Below, piece after piece: positions 31,761 through 41,262 of a stretch of 64,000 bases of DNA (positions are counted from its first letter, which is position 1; the number at the start of each line of letters is the position of its first letter). Origin of the DNA: Bacteroides stercorirosoris. GTDB taxonomy: Bacteria > Bacteroidota > Bacteroidia > Bacteroidales > Bacteroidaceae. Location of the stretch: the NCBI RefSeq assembly GCF_900142015.1, contig NZ_FQZN01000007.1:124001-188000 (forward strand). The letters are read 5' to 3'. The notes below the pieces were generated by a model. That model was not told the origin of the DNA, did no database searches, and saw only the letters and a program-made list of their open reading frames with translations. The position numbers and the translations under genes were made by a program.

Positions 31761-34488
31761 TATGTATTTCATTATTAATCGGTATTTCTATCTCATAAAA
31801 GTATTCTTTCAGTAACTTATACATATCCGGATCGTATGCTTTCAGCTTCACACGACGGTTCATGGAATTGTGCACTCCATTGGCAGGCTCGGCATAGCGA
31901 TTACAGTTAAAGAAAGACTGCACACATTCGGCAAAATATTCCTCTTTATTGCTTAAGGCATAAGTATTTGCCCATAATCCTTTTTCGCCTGCGTTTTTCC
32001 ATAAAGCCTCCAACCGGTCATTGAAATCAGGTTCTACACCAACTATCCCTACCATGTGTATCAGATGAGCAAATTCATGAATCAGAATATTTTCGCCCGT
32101 ATATTTATCTTGTGGTAAAGCCAACAGGTTCTCCTCTCCGCAACTGGCGGAGAATTCATCTTCCGGCGCACCTCCGAAACCTCGGGCACGCCAGTTCCAG
32201 TAAGCAATGCTGTCGGGAGAATTGCAGATATGGGCAAACTCCGGTAAGTCGCAAGTCGCTTCATCTTTCCCTATTACCATCACGTGGCAACCCATCTTCA
32301 CCATATGTGCTTTCACGTCAGGGCGTTTGGCCAGCATCAGACTGATAATATCACAGGCTTTCAGCAATGCCTCGTCGCTCACCCGCTCAGATGAAGTGAC
32401 ATATAAACCTTCCGTTTCAATGTATTTCTTATAGAAAGAAGGAATATTCTTGCCTTCGGGTATTGCCGTCACCGTTCCGCGTATCGGACAGGCTTCGAGC
32501 TTCATTGCAAATCCTCCTCCCGAAGCTAAATGCAATTTCATCCGGCTGTTTTTATCTATTGTGAGCGTTTCTGTGCGGTAATCTTCCGCCTGTTTGTTGG
32601 CGTTGATACCGTCAGTAAATAATGTGGCGGTGTAACAGGCATCTGTTGGCAGGAAAGAGAAGTCTATTTCCACATCCCGTTCATCCCAGTTTGTCATTCC
32701 GCCGATGTACCAGTTGATGTCTTTCTTACGAACACTCACAATGTATTCTCCTAATTTGCCTGCGGCGATAAAAGTAGAATCAGTTTCTACAGGAATGGAA
32801 GTGATGAAATCTACACATTCCTGTTCATTCAGATAATTTATCGGTGCATCGCACAGCATGGTGAGGGGGGAGTCATGCACGATATAGGCAGCCAGTTGAT
32901 GGCAACGGGTTCCCATGCTCATTGGCGTATAGTAAACGGCACGCCAGTCTACTTTTGTGGCATTACGCATAGCTCCCGGAGTGTAGTCTACCGGACCTGC
33001 CATCATACGGATGTAGGGGAAAGTGACATCATAAAGCGGCATGTTATTTTTAATGTCCGTCCATTTCACTTCTTCCATGCCGAAGAGGCTTTCGAAGTTG
33101 ATGATGTTCGGATAAGTACGATTGATACCTGTCGGTTTATAGATGCCGTGCAGGTCGAGCGTCAGTTTATGCTTGGCGGTGGCTTCGGCAATACGATATA
33201 CCATTTCAACGGCTGTCTGGTCGTCGCGGTCGAGGAAGTCGACTTTAAAACCTTTGATGCCCATGTCGGAGTACTTCTTGCAAGCAGTTTCCAGTTGGCT
33301 GTCGAGTACGTTGAATACTGTCCAGAGTATGAGTTCCACTCCCTTCTCCTTTCCGTAAGCAACCAGTTCCGGGAGGTTCAGTTCGGGAATGACGGTCAGC
33401 ATATCACCGCTTTTGGGGGCGTACCAGCCTTCGTCGAGCACAATAAACTCGATGCCGTTGCGGCTGGCGAAATCTATATAATATTTGTAGGTATCCATAT
33501 TGATACCTGCCTTGAAGGGGACACCTTTCAGATTCCAGTCATTCCACCAGTCCCAGGCCACTTTCCCGGTTTTTATCCAGGAAGTGTCGCCTATGCGGTT
33601 GGGGGATGTCAGTGCATAAACCAGATTGTTGACGGGCATATCCGTATCTTTTTCCGTCACAGCCAGCACACGCCAGGGATAAGGACGGGCGCCTTTGCTG
33701 CGGGCTATGAAATCAGTTGTCTCTGTCACATACTCCTGTCTGCGCCAGGGGTAGAAATCTGTCTTGGTGGGGTAGGAGGCAAATACTCCTTTCAGGGAGT
33801 AAGTTGACGAGGGGGCAACCTTCTTCACAAACATACCCGGATAAGCTTCGAGGTCAGACTCCAATATCGTCAGTTTGGCTTTACCACAGTCCACGGTTAC
33901 GGGCAGGAAAGCCGGTTTTGGCTGTGCCTTCGATAGTGGGGTGATGTCGTAGACATTCTGGAAAGCCATTGCCATTGGCTTCTTATCGTTGGTTGTATAA
34001 GGAAGATAGGCTGTGTAATCCTGATTGAAGTTGAATTCTGCCACTTCCTCTTTGATAGTTACTTCTGTCTTTTGTGTTGTGTAAAAACGATAAGCCACTC
34101 CTTCATTATATGCGCGGAAGGTAATGCCGAAATCACCTTTCAGCTTCAAGTTGAGTTCATTGTATATGGCTATGAACTCCTTGAAGCGATAGAAAGGAGA
34201 TGCTACATTATCCCTGACCTTTTTCCTTTTAATACCTGTTACCTGAGAATTGTTTCCTATTGTAGTTCCGTCTGCCAGAACTAATCCTATGTTAGAATGA
34301 GAGAGAATTGTATCGTTTTCGTACATCACTTGATAAGACAGTTTGTCTCCGGTAGTAACTTCTACCTTCAACTTCCCATCAGGAGAGGAGAGCGCATATT
34401 TCTTTCCGGGAGCTGCCCCGAGTGGATTATTCCCGAAGTATAAAAACAAGGAAATAACGACTAATTTGAGAGATGTGTAGTTTTTCAT
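31756..34488 (-). CDS. GH97 (retaining alpha-galactosidase type) fused to a C-terminal HEXXH metallopeptidase-like domain
   Basis: A 910-residue exported protein (Sec signal ending near GAAPG). Residues 28-660 form a complete GH97: N-terminal beta-supersandwich, barrel with WDWWNDW (312-318), DEGWY (352-356), GFKVDFLDRDDQ with Asp417 in the nucleophile position of retaining GH97 alpha-galactosidases, and Glu466 in NFESLFG. Residues about 680-910 form a second domain with ENILIHEFAHLIH (HEFAH at 804-808) and a downstream YFAEC Glu (854), as in zinc peptidases of the gluzincin type. A typical GH97 is about 640-720 residues, so about 240 residues are extra. It is the first gene of the leftward PUL arm. 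Its 3' end overlaps the MITE-like element. Confidence 0.9.
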   Translation of the reverse strand: MKNYTSLKLVVISLFLYFGNNPLGAAPGKKYALSSPDGKLKVEVTTGDKLSYQVMYENDTILSHSNIGLVLADGTTIGNNSQVTGIKRKKVRDNVASPFYRFKEFIAIYNELNLKLKGDFGITFRAYNEGVAYRFYTTQKTEVTIKEEVAEFNFNQDYTAYLPYTTNDKKPMAMAFQNVYDITPLSKAQPKPAFLPVTVDCGKAKLTILESDLEAYPGMFVKKVAPSSTYSLKGVFASYPTKTDFYPWRRQEYVTETTDFIARSKGARPYPWRVLAVTEKDTDMPVNNLVYALTSPNRIGDTSWIKTGKVAWDWWNDWNLKGVPFKAGINMDTYKYYIDFASRNGIEFIVLDEGWYAPKSGDMLTVIPELNLPELVAYGKEKGVELILWTVFNVLDSQLETACKKYSDMGIKGFKVDFLDRDDQTAVEMVYRIAEATAKHKLTLDLHGIYKPTGINRTYPNIINFESLFGMEEVKWTDIKNNMPLYDVTFPYIRMMAGPVDYTPGAMRNATKVDWRAVYYTPMSMGTRCHQLAAYIVHDSPLTMLCDAPINYLNEQECVDFITSIPVETDSTFIAAGKLGEYIVSVRKKDINWYIGGMTNWDERDVEIDFSFLPTDACYTATLFTDGINANKQAEDYRTETLTIDKNSRMKLHLASGGGFAMKLEACPIRGTVTAIPEGKNIPSFYKKYIETEGLYVTSSERVSDEALLKACDIISLMLAKRPDVKAHMVKMGCHVMVIGKDEATCDLPEFAHICNSPDSIAYWNWRARGFGGAPEDEFSASCGEENLLALPQDKYTGENILIHEFAHLIHMVGIVGVEPDFNDRLEALWKNAGEKGLWANTYALSNKEEYFAECVQSFFNCNRYAEPANGVHNSMNRRVKLKAYDPDMYKLLKEYFYEIEIPINNEIHK

Positions 34489-34575
34489 AATCGATTAGCT
34501 CTTCATTTGGTTCGTGTGCAAAGTAAACGAAAAAAGGATGAACGGAAGGACTGAATAATATAATGTAATAAAAGA

Positions 34576-34654
34576 ATAGTCCAAGAATCGCCCTTTTGTG
34601 GCATTCTTGGACTATGTTTGGATTATCTTTTTAGTCTTTGGACTATTTTTGCAT
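34576..34654. promoter_or_regulatory. hairpin and GACTATTTTTGCAT motif upstream of GH97
   Basis: ATAGTCCAAGAAT at 34576 pairs with ATTCTTGGACTAT ending at 34615. The half-site TTGGACTAT recurs at 34638, inside GACTATTTTTGCAT (34641-34654). The same 14-mer, with an AATAATCCAAG-like partner upstream, occurs before the divergent GH127 gene at 35584-35597. The shared arrangement suggests operators for the PUL sensor or a duplicated promoter segment. Confidence 0.45.
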
Positions 34655-34706
34655 AGGAGTCGATTAGGAATTACATCTCATAATCAGTTCCTTTAAGAGG
34701 GTACTT

Positions 34707-35045
34707 TTATAACATAGCTGTAATTTGCTTTTCCAATGCTTGCTTGATAAAAGCATTGATTGAGATTCCGGCACGTTGTGCCAACATTGCCACACGACTA
34801 TGTATTTCAGGGGTTAGACGAACGTTTAATAATCCTGAGTAACTTTTATGTGGCTGTATTCCTTCCTCTTCGCAATATGCCAGATAATCATTGACCGCCT
34901 CATGGAATGCTTCTGTTAATTCCTGAACGCTTTGTCCCTCAAAGTTGACCATTCCATTTATCCCTTCTATTTTGCCGAAGAAAATACTGTCCTCTTCACT
35001 GAAATTGACAGAACCAATGAAACCTTTGTACTTTAACGTGTTCAT
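34707..35045 (-). CDS. hicB: HicB-like antitoxin
   Basis: A 112-residue protein: an N-terminal HicB fold (LKYKGFIGSVNFSEEDSIFF, GKIEGINGMVNFEGQSVQEL) followed by a C-terminal ribbon-helix-helix DNA-binding segment (LNVRLTPEIHSRVAMLAQRA). HicB binds HicA, blocks its RNase activity and represses the operon. It lies 16 bases downstream of the hicA-like gene, the common hicAB order. The module separates the two divergent arms of the PUL. Confidence 0.9.
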   Translation of the reverse strand: MNTLKYKGFIGSVNFSEEDSIFFGKIEGINGMVNFEGQSVQELTEAFHEAVNDYLAYCEEEGIQPHKSYSGLLNVRLTPEIHSRVAMLAQRAGISINAFIKQALEKQITAML

Positions 35046-35061
35046 AATTATACTCCTTTCT

Positions 35062-35280
35062 TCATTTTATAAAACCTGCATCCGTCAAATCATTCAGTAC
35101 TTGCTTCATGGCATAACTTTTAATAATATTGCCGGGATGGGGTTTATGAATCATTATCGGGCGTTTATCTTCATTTTTAAAGATAACTCTCGAACCGGAA
35201 GTTTTGCCTTTATTTGATTTTTTATAACCAAATATCAACAACAAACGCTCCATTTCCTCAAATGTAAAGTTTGTGGGCAA
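35062..35280 (-). CDS. hicA: HicA-like mRNA interferase toxin, start uncertain
   Basis: A double-stranded-RNA-binding-like HicA protein with NKGKTSGSRVIFKN and the active-site His region PIMIHKPHPGN. From a TTG at 35278-35280 it has 72 residues. Related Bacteroidota HicA proteins are longer at the N-terminus, and the in-frame codons upstream (RKNLSNVFKTLPTNFTFEEM) continue that pattern back to a stop at 35329-35331. No ATG or GTG precedes the conserved part, so translation probably starts at TTG or at the ATT near 35313. Either is rare and would keep toxin levels low. Together with hicB it forms a toxin-antitoxin module. Confidence 0.85.
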   Translation of the reverse strand: MPTNFTFEEMERLLLIFGYKKSNKGKTSGSRVIFKNEDKRPIMIHKPHPGNIIKSYAMKQVLNDLTDAGFIK

Positions 35281-35416
35281 TGTCTTAAAAACGTTCGATA
35301 AGTTTTTGCGAATGTAACTACAAAATAGTTACAATCCAATGAAGGTAGGTATAAAGTATACAAAAAATATTCATAATTACTCGAAAATGAATGAATTTAT
35401 ACTCTGTTCCCTTCTT

Positions 35417-35490
35417 GGAATGCACTTGCTCCGTACTTTCTCCGTGTAGAGGTACCTCTACACGGAGAAAGTACGGAGCAAGTGCATTCC
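35417..35490. repeat. 74-bp perfect palindrome
   Basis: From ggaatgcacttgctccg at 35417 to its exact complement ending at 35490; the centre is GGTACC at 35451-35456. All 37 base pairs match and there is no loop spacer. It lies in the 400-bp gap (35281-35681) between hicA and the rightward PUL operon; the remainder of the gap holds the putative promoter elements. Confidence 0.95.
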
Positions 35491-35583
35491 GGGTGCGGTT
35501 CGGGTATAATATCTACAGCCATGAAAAAATAATCCAAGCTAATACAATAATAATCTAAATATCCTCCAGAGCCTTTGTGATCC

Positions 35584-35597
35584 GACTATTTTTGCAT
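35584..35597 (+). promoter_or_regulatory. putative promoter/operator of the rightward PUL operon
   Basis: TATTTTTG at 35587-35594 fits TAnnTTTG, inside the 14-mer GACTATTTTTGCAT that is repeated at 34641-34654. It lies 85 bases before the ATG of the GH127 gene. No -33 box at the right distance. Confidence 0.45.
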
Positions 35598-35681
35598 TCA
35601 TATGGACTTTCGTTTTATTCAGTTTAAGATAAATCCTTTTCCTTTGCCGTACACTTTTGGTAACGAACTAAAAATACATAT

Positions 35682-38117
35682 ATGAAGAAACGAATCCAAT
35701 TCCTTTTCGGTAGCATCGCCCTCCTGGGCATGAGTGCTTGCAGCGAACCCTACGTTCAGCCTGATGCTCCGATTAAAGAAGTTCCTTTTACACAAGTTCA
35801 CCTGAACGATAACTTCTGGACTCCGCGTATTGAAACCAATCGTACAGTCTCCATACCTTCCGCATTTAAAGAATGTGAGAAGAACGGGCGCTTCGATAAC
35901 TTTGCCATTGCCGGAGGATTAATGAAAGGCGAACACCGTGGTGATTTCTCTTTTGACGATACCGATCCTTATAAGATAATAGAAGGAGCCTCCTACTCGC
36001 TGGCTGTGAAGTATGACAAAGCACTGGATGCTTATCTGGATAGTGTCATCTCCCTTATCGCAGCCGCTCAGGAACCGGACGGCTATCTCACTACGTGCGT
36101 AACTAATAAATGCTACCGCCTTTCCGGTTGGTGGGGAACGCATCGTTGGGAAAAAATCAATAGTCACGAACTTTATAATAGCGGTCACTTGTACGAAGCT
36201 GCCGTTGCACACTATCGCGCGACAGGTAAACGCTCTCTGCTTGATGTCGCTATCAAAAATGCTGACCTTGTTTGTCAGGTATTTGGTCCGAGTGAAGGAC
36301 AAAAGCATGTTCCTTCGGGACACCCCATCGCCGAAATGGCGCTTGCTAAATTATATAAAGTGACAGGTGACGAGAAATATCTGAAAATGGCTAAATATTT
36401 CGTGGAGGAAACCGGACGCGGAACAGACGGTCATCGTCTCAGCGAATACAGTCAGGATCACAAACCTATTTTGCAGCAAGACGAAATCGTAGGCCATGCC
36501 GTGCGTGCCGGATACCTTTATTCGGGTGTTGCCGATGTGGCTGCCCTGACCCAGGACACAGCTTACTTTAACGCACTGAGTCGTATTTGGGAGAATATGG
36601 CAAGCAAGAAACTCTTTATTACCGGAGGTATAGGTTCCCGTCCGCAGGGGGAAGGCTTTGGACCTAACTATGAACTGAACAATCATACCGCATATTGCGA
36701 AACTTGTGCAGCCATCGCCAATGTTTATTGGAATCACCGCATGTTTCTGGCTACGGGAAACGCCAAATATGCCGATGTGTTGGAACGTGCACTTTATAAT
36801 GGTGTGATTTCGGGTGTCTCCCTTAGCGGTGACAAGTTCTTCTATGATAATCCGCTCGAATCTATGGGGCAGCACGAACGCCAGCATTGGTTTGGTTGTG
36901 CTTGCTGTCCGGGTAATGTAACTCGCTTCATGGCTTCCGTACCTTATTATATGTATGCCACTCAGGGTAATGATATTTATGTTAACCTTTATATCCAGAG
37001 TAAAGCTGACCTTAATACAGACAGCAATAATGTAGCTTTGGAACAGACTACTGAATATCCTTGGGAAGGAAAGGTTTCCATCTTAGTTACTCCTGAGAAA
37101 GAGCAGGAATTTGCTTTACGTTTTCGTATCCCGGGTTGGGCGCAGGATGCTCCCGTACCGACGGATCTTTACTCATTTACTGATAAGGCAGGTGCTTACA
37201 GCATCTCTGTTAACGGTAAGAAAGCAAATGCCAAACAATATGATGGCTACGCTACTATTTCACGTACCTGGAAAGCGGGTGATGTGGTAGAAATCAACCT
37301 TCCGATGGATGTGCGCCGTATTAAAGCCAATGATAATGTGGAAGATGATCGTGGTAAACTGGCTATCGAACGTGGTCCTATCGTGTTCTGTCTGGAGGGC
37401 AAAGATCAGGCTGACAGCACTGTTTTCAACAAGTTTATTCCTGATGCCACTCCAATGGAAGCAGCTTACGATGCTAATCTGTTGAACGGTGTGGTGGTGC
37501 TGACCGGTAATGTGAAAGAAGTGGGTAAAGATGGTAGTGTGAAAGAGGTTCCTTTCAAAGCCATTCCTTATTCAACCTGGAATAATCGTGGTGCAGACCA
37601 AATGGCAGTTTGGATTCCTGAAGCTGCCGAGTATGCTCGTCCCATTCCCGAACCGACAATTGCCAGCAAGGCACGGACTCTGATGATACAGGCTCCTATC
37701 CAAAAAGATGCTCCTGAATCAGCCTCTGTAGAAAGCTGGGCATGGGGAGTGAACGACCAATGGGAACCGAAACGTTCGTCGGATATTTCTAAGCCTTACC
37801 ACTATTGGTGGTTGAGAAACGGAACGCTGGAAACGCTGGCTTACCAATTTGATCAGCCTTATACCGTTTCAAACGTACAGGTTTATTGGCTGGATTTCGA
37901 TCATTACGATGGGAACTTCCGCGTGCCGGAAAGCTGGAAACTCTACTATAAAGATGGTAAAACTTGGAAAGAAGTAGAGGCATTGAATGGCTATGTGGTG
38001 AAGAAGGACTGCTACAATAGTCTTGACTTTAAACCGGTAAAAACGACAGGATTGAAAATTGCCGCTCAGTTGCAGAAAGGTGCTTCGGGCGGGGTGATTG
38101 AATGGAAAGTAAACTAA
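35682..38117 (+). CDS. GH127 family lipoprotein, beta-L-arabinofuranosidase-like
   Basis: An 811-residue protein with a lipoprotein signal (lipobox LGMSAC, Cys20). The fold and motifs follow GH127: AYCETCAAIAN and WFGCACCPGNVTRF carry the Glu and Cys residues for zinc and catalysis, and the C-terminus repeats the galactose-binding-like end (VSNVQVYWLDFDHYDGN, ESWKLYYKDGK). It is a paralogue of the 26623-29028 enzyme with different localisation: this one is lipid-anchored. It is the first gene of a long rightward operon ending with the hybrid sensor; 69 bases separate it from susC. Confidence 0.92.
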   Translation: MKKRIQFLFGSIALLGMSACSEPYVQPDAPIKEVPFTQVHLNDNFWTPRIETNRTVSIPSAFKECEKNGRFDNFAIAGGLMKGEHRGDFSFDDTDPYKIIEGASYSLAVKYDKALDAYLDSVISLIAAAQEPDGYLTTCVTNKCYRLSGWWGTHRWEKINSHELYNSGHLYEAAVAHYRATGKRSLLDVAIKNADLVCQVFGPSEGQKHVPSGHPIAEMALAKLYKVTGDEKYLKMAKYFVEETGRGTDGHRLSEYSQDHKPILQQDEIVGHAVRAGYLYSGVADVAALTQDTAYFNALSRIWENMASKKLFITGGIGSRPQGEGFGPNYELNNHTAYCETCAAIANVYWNHRMFLATGNAKYADVLERALYNGVISGVSLSGDKFFYDNPLESMGQHERQHWFGCACCPGNVTRFMASVPYYMYATQGNDIYVNLYIQSKADLNTDSNNVALEQTTEYPWEGKVSILVTPEKEQEFALRFRIPGWAQDAPVPTDLYSFTDKAGAYSISVNGKKANAKQYDGYATISRTWKAGDVVEINLPMDVRRIKANDNVEDDRGKLAIERGPIVFCLEGKDQADSTVFNKFIPDATPMEAAYDANLLNGVVVLTGNVKEVGKDGSVKEVPFKAIPYSTWNNRGADQMAVWIPEAAEYARPIPEPTIASKARTLMIQAPIQKDAPESASVESWAWGVNDQWEPKRSSDISKPYHYWWLRNGTLETLAYQFDQPYTVSNVQVYWLDFDHYDGNFRVPESWKLYYKDGKTWKEVEALNGYVVKKDCYNSLDFKPVKTTGLKIAAQLQKGASGGVIEWKVN

Positions 38118-38186
38118 ATCCATTTTTTTAAAATTAAAAAATAATAACTTGTAATTGAATAGTAACCTTTTAATTAAAGATGTAAT

Positions 38187-41100
38187 ATGAAAACACATGA
38201 AAATCGAGCCTTGTTCAGCAAAGCTGTTCTAAGGGCTACGGCCTGTCTTTTCCTTGCAGCGGGTGTCGGCATCGGTCCGACAGCAACGTTTGCGGAAACA
38301 GTGGGAGCAATGGACATCGAGGCTGTACAACAGCAGGTGGTAACAGTCACGGGTGTAGTAAAAGATAAGAGTGGCGAGCCTATTATTGGTGCCAACATTC
38401 TTGAGAAAGGAACCACTAACGGTGTGATAACCAATGTAGACGGCCAATACACACTAAAGGTGAAAGGTGCCAATTCAGTATTGTCTGTTTCTTATATAGG
38501 CTATAAGGCACAGGAAATAACGGTAGGAAACAAGAGAAAAATAGATATTACTCTTGCCGATGATACGGAGTTGTTGGATGAAGTGGTGGTTATCGGTTAT
38601 GGTACGCAGAAGAAGGGTGATGTGACGAGTGCCATTGCCAGTGTGAAAGCTGAAGACTTCTTGGTAGGTAATTTCAATAATGCGGGTGATTTACTGAAGG
38701 GTAAAGTAGCCGGTCTGACCATTGCTAAACCTTCGGGTGACCCTAATGTAGGTACTGAAATCAGTCTTCGTGGTATTGTCTCTGTATCGGGTAACGCTTC
38801 TCCATTAGTACTGATTGACGGAGTTCCTGGTAGCATGAGTACCGTTCCTACTGAGAACATAGCCTCTATTGATGTACTGAAAGATGCTTCTGCTGCCGCT
38901 ATTTATGGAACGCGAGGTGCAGGTGGAGTTATTCTTATCACTACCAAAACCGGCATGCGCGAACAGAAAGCAACTGCCACTTATTCTGGTTACGTCTCAT
39001 TTTCTAATTGGGTCAAGAAAGCAGATTTCATGACTCCTGATGACATTCGTGCAGGAAAAACACAATATAATGATGAAGGGTATGACACTGACTGGCTCGA
39101 TGCGGTGAGTCGTACTGGTGTGACACATAATCATAGCTTTTCTATCACAGGCGGTTCTTCTACTACCTCTTATTATGGTAATGTAACTTATCGCAATCAG
39201 CAGGGGGTAATGAAGAAGTCTGGTAACGAAGACTTGAGTGTGTCGTTTGATGTGAGTCATTGGATGTTCAACAATATGTTGAAGGTAAACCTAAACATTG
39301 TGCAAGACAATTATAAGTATTTGGATAAGTATGATGCTTATGGAGTAAATAGCCTTACGCAAATTTATAGACAAGCTGTGATTCGAAATCCGACTTCTCC
39401 AATTTGGAATGAAGACGGTACTTACAACGAACGTTCACTGTTACAATACTACAATCCTGTTTCGTTGCAGAATGAAAGTACAGGTGAAACAAAGGAAATA
39501 AATACTCGAATTACCGGAAATGTAACTTTTGAACCGATTAAAGGATGGCAAACTAACTTAATGTTGGCCAGTCACCGTTCAACAGGTAAAACCGGTTCAT
39601 ACAACACTAAGTATCATACTACTACCGCGATTGGTAACCTGACTGGCGAGGCAAGTCTAAGTGATAATTATGATCGTACAGATTACTTGGAATTGACTTC
39701 TAAATATCACGCTACATTTGCAGGAAAGCACCGTTTTGAAGGTATGGTAGGTTACAGCTGGTCAAGAAATACTTATGAGAGTGCTGGTATGTGGAATGCC
39801 AATTTCCCGACAGATTACTTTGGTTACAACAATATGGGTGCCGGTGAATATCTTACTGATGGTAAGGCTTCAATGAGTAGCTCAAAGACAGAATCGACTT
39901 TGATTGGTACATTTGCCCGTATCAGCTATGGTTTTGATAATCGTTATAACATTTTGGCTTCTGTTCGTTACGAGGGTTCTTCCAAGTTTGGTGCCAACCA
40001 TAAATGGGGTGCTTTCCCTTCTGTTTCCTTGGGTTGGAATATCATGAATGAGAGTTTTCTGGAATCGACTCGTAACTGGTTGAACAATTTGAAACTTCGT
40101 GCCGGTTATGGTGTGACTGGTGTAATTCCGGCTTATTCTTACCAATCTATTGTTCGCTATAGTTACTCCGGTGGTAATTATTACCGTGATGGGAAATGGG
40201 CTAAAGGATTGAAAGCATTATCAAATGCCAATCCTGATTTGAAATGGGAGATTGCCAAAGAACTCAATGTAGGTTTGGACTGGGGCGTATTGAATGACCG
40301 TTTGGGTGGTTCCGTAGATTTCTATGTAAAGAATACCTCGGATATGCTTTTTGATTATGCCGTACCCAGTCCCCCTAATTTGTATACTTCTACCCTGGCC
40401 AATGTAGGTAAGATGCGCAATTCCGGTATCGAAATTATGGTTCGTGCCATTCCTATTCAAACCAAAGATTTTGAATGGAATACTGCACTAACAATGCAAC
40501 ATAATGCCAATAAGTTGGTAAGCCTTTCCAATGACCTTTATCAGACTGAGAATATTCTTTGGCAGCAAGGTGTAGGTGACCCTGTGAGCCAGTATACCCA
40601 CAAAGTGGAGGTAGGCAAGAGCTTTGGCGAAATCTGGTCACTGAAAGCAGTTGGTGTATCAGAAAAGACAGGTCTGTTCTTGATAGAAAACCCGGAAACT
40701 GGCCAGGCTGCCGAATTTTATCAGGAAATGCGTAACGACCGCGACAACTGGTACCAACGTATGGGTAATGGCATTCCCAAAATCTCTATGGGATGGAATA
40801 ATACATTCCGCTATCAGAATTTTGATTTGACTATGCAGTTTACCGGTCAGTTTGGCTATAAGATTATCAACCAGCAACGTGTGTTTTATGAAAACAACGC
40901 CCATGCTTACAATAAGTTGAAATCGGCAGCCGATGCAATTGGCGGTATTCGCCCACTCTCTGCACAGCAGTCACAAGTAGTAACCAGTTATTACATTGAA
41001 GATGGTGATTACTTGAAACTGACCAATATGACTTTGGGCTATACTTATGACTTTAAGAAAAGTACTTATGTAAAAAGCATACGCTTCTATGGTAGTATAG

Positions 41101-41240
41101 ATAATCTTTTTACAATCACTAAGTACAAGGGGTCTGATCCGGAACTCGGCAGCAACAACTTTTGGACTGCTGGTGTAGACAGTCGTGATAAATATCCCAC
41201 TGTACGTTCATTCACTGTAGGTTTGAACGTAACTTTCTAA
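38187..41240 (+). CDS. SusC-like TonB-dependent receptor
   Basis: A 1017-residue outer-membrane protein: signal sequence, a carboxypeptidase-regulatory-like N-terminal domain (VTVTGVVKDKSGEPIIGANI, about 50-125), the SusC signature VVVIGYGTQKKGDVTSAI near residue 135, a plug (VLIDGVPGSMSTVP, SIDVLKDASAAAIYGTRGA) and a beta-barrel ending in the aromatic VRSFTVGLNVTF. It imports large oligosaccharides or glycopeptides with energy from TonB. SusD follows after 22 bases. Confidence 0.97.
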   Translation: MKTHENRALFSKAVLRATACLFLAAGVGIGPTATFAETVGAMDIEAVQQQVVTVTGVVKDKSGEPIIGANILEKGTTNGVITNVDGQYTLKVKGANSVLSVSYIGYKAQEITVGNKRKIDITLADDTELLDEVVVIGYGTQKKGDVTSAIASVKAEDFLVGNFNNAGDLLKGKVAGLTIAKPSGDPNVGTEISLRGIVSVSGNASPLVLIDGVPGSMSTVPTENIASIDVLKDASAAAIYGTRGAGGVILITTKTGMREQKATATYSGYVSFSNWVKKADFMTPDDIRAGKTQYNDEGYDTDWLDAVSRTGVTHNHSFSITGGSSTTSYYGNVTYRNQQGVMKKSGNEDLSVSFDVSHWMFNNMLKVNLNIVQDNYKYLDKYDAYGVNSLTQIYRQAVIRNPTSPIWNEDGTYNERSLLQYYNPVSLQNESTGETKEINTRITGNVTFEPIKGWQTNLMLASHRSTGKTGSYNTKYHTTTAIGNLTGEASLSDNYDRTDYLELTSKYHATFAGKHRFEGMVGYSWSRNTYESAGMWNANFPTDYFGYNNMGAGEYLTDGKASMSSSKTESTLIGTFARISYGFDNRYNILASVRYEGSSKFGANHKWGAFPSVSLGWNIMNESFLESTRNWLNNLKLRAGYGVTGVIPAYSYQSIVRYSYSGGNYYRDGKWAKGLKALSNANPDLKWEIAKELNVGLDWGVLNDRLGGSVDFYVKNTSDMLFDYAVPSPPNLYTSTLANVGKMRNSGIEIMVRAIPIQTKDFEWNTALTMQHNANKLVSLSNDLYQTENILWQQGVGDPVSQYTHKVEVGKSFGEIWSLKAVGVSEKTGLFLIENPETGQAAEFYQEMRNDRDNWYQRMGNGIPKISMGWNNTFRYQNFDLTMQFTGQFGYKIINQQRVFYENNAHAYNKLKSAADAIGGIRPLSAQQSQVVTSYYIEDGDYLKLTNMTLGYTYDFKKSTYVKSIRFYGSIDNLFTITKYKGSDPELGSNNFWTAGVDSRDKYPTVRSFTVGLNVTF

Positions 41241-41262
41241 CCTCATTAAAAGCAAAATAATT

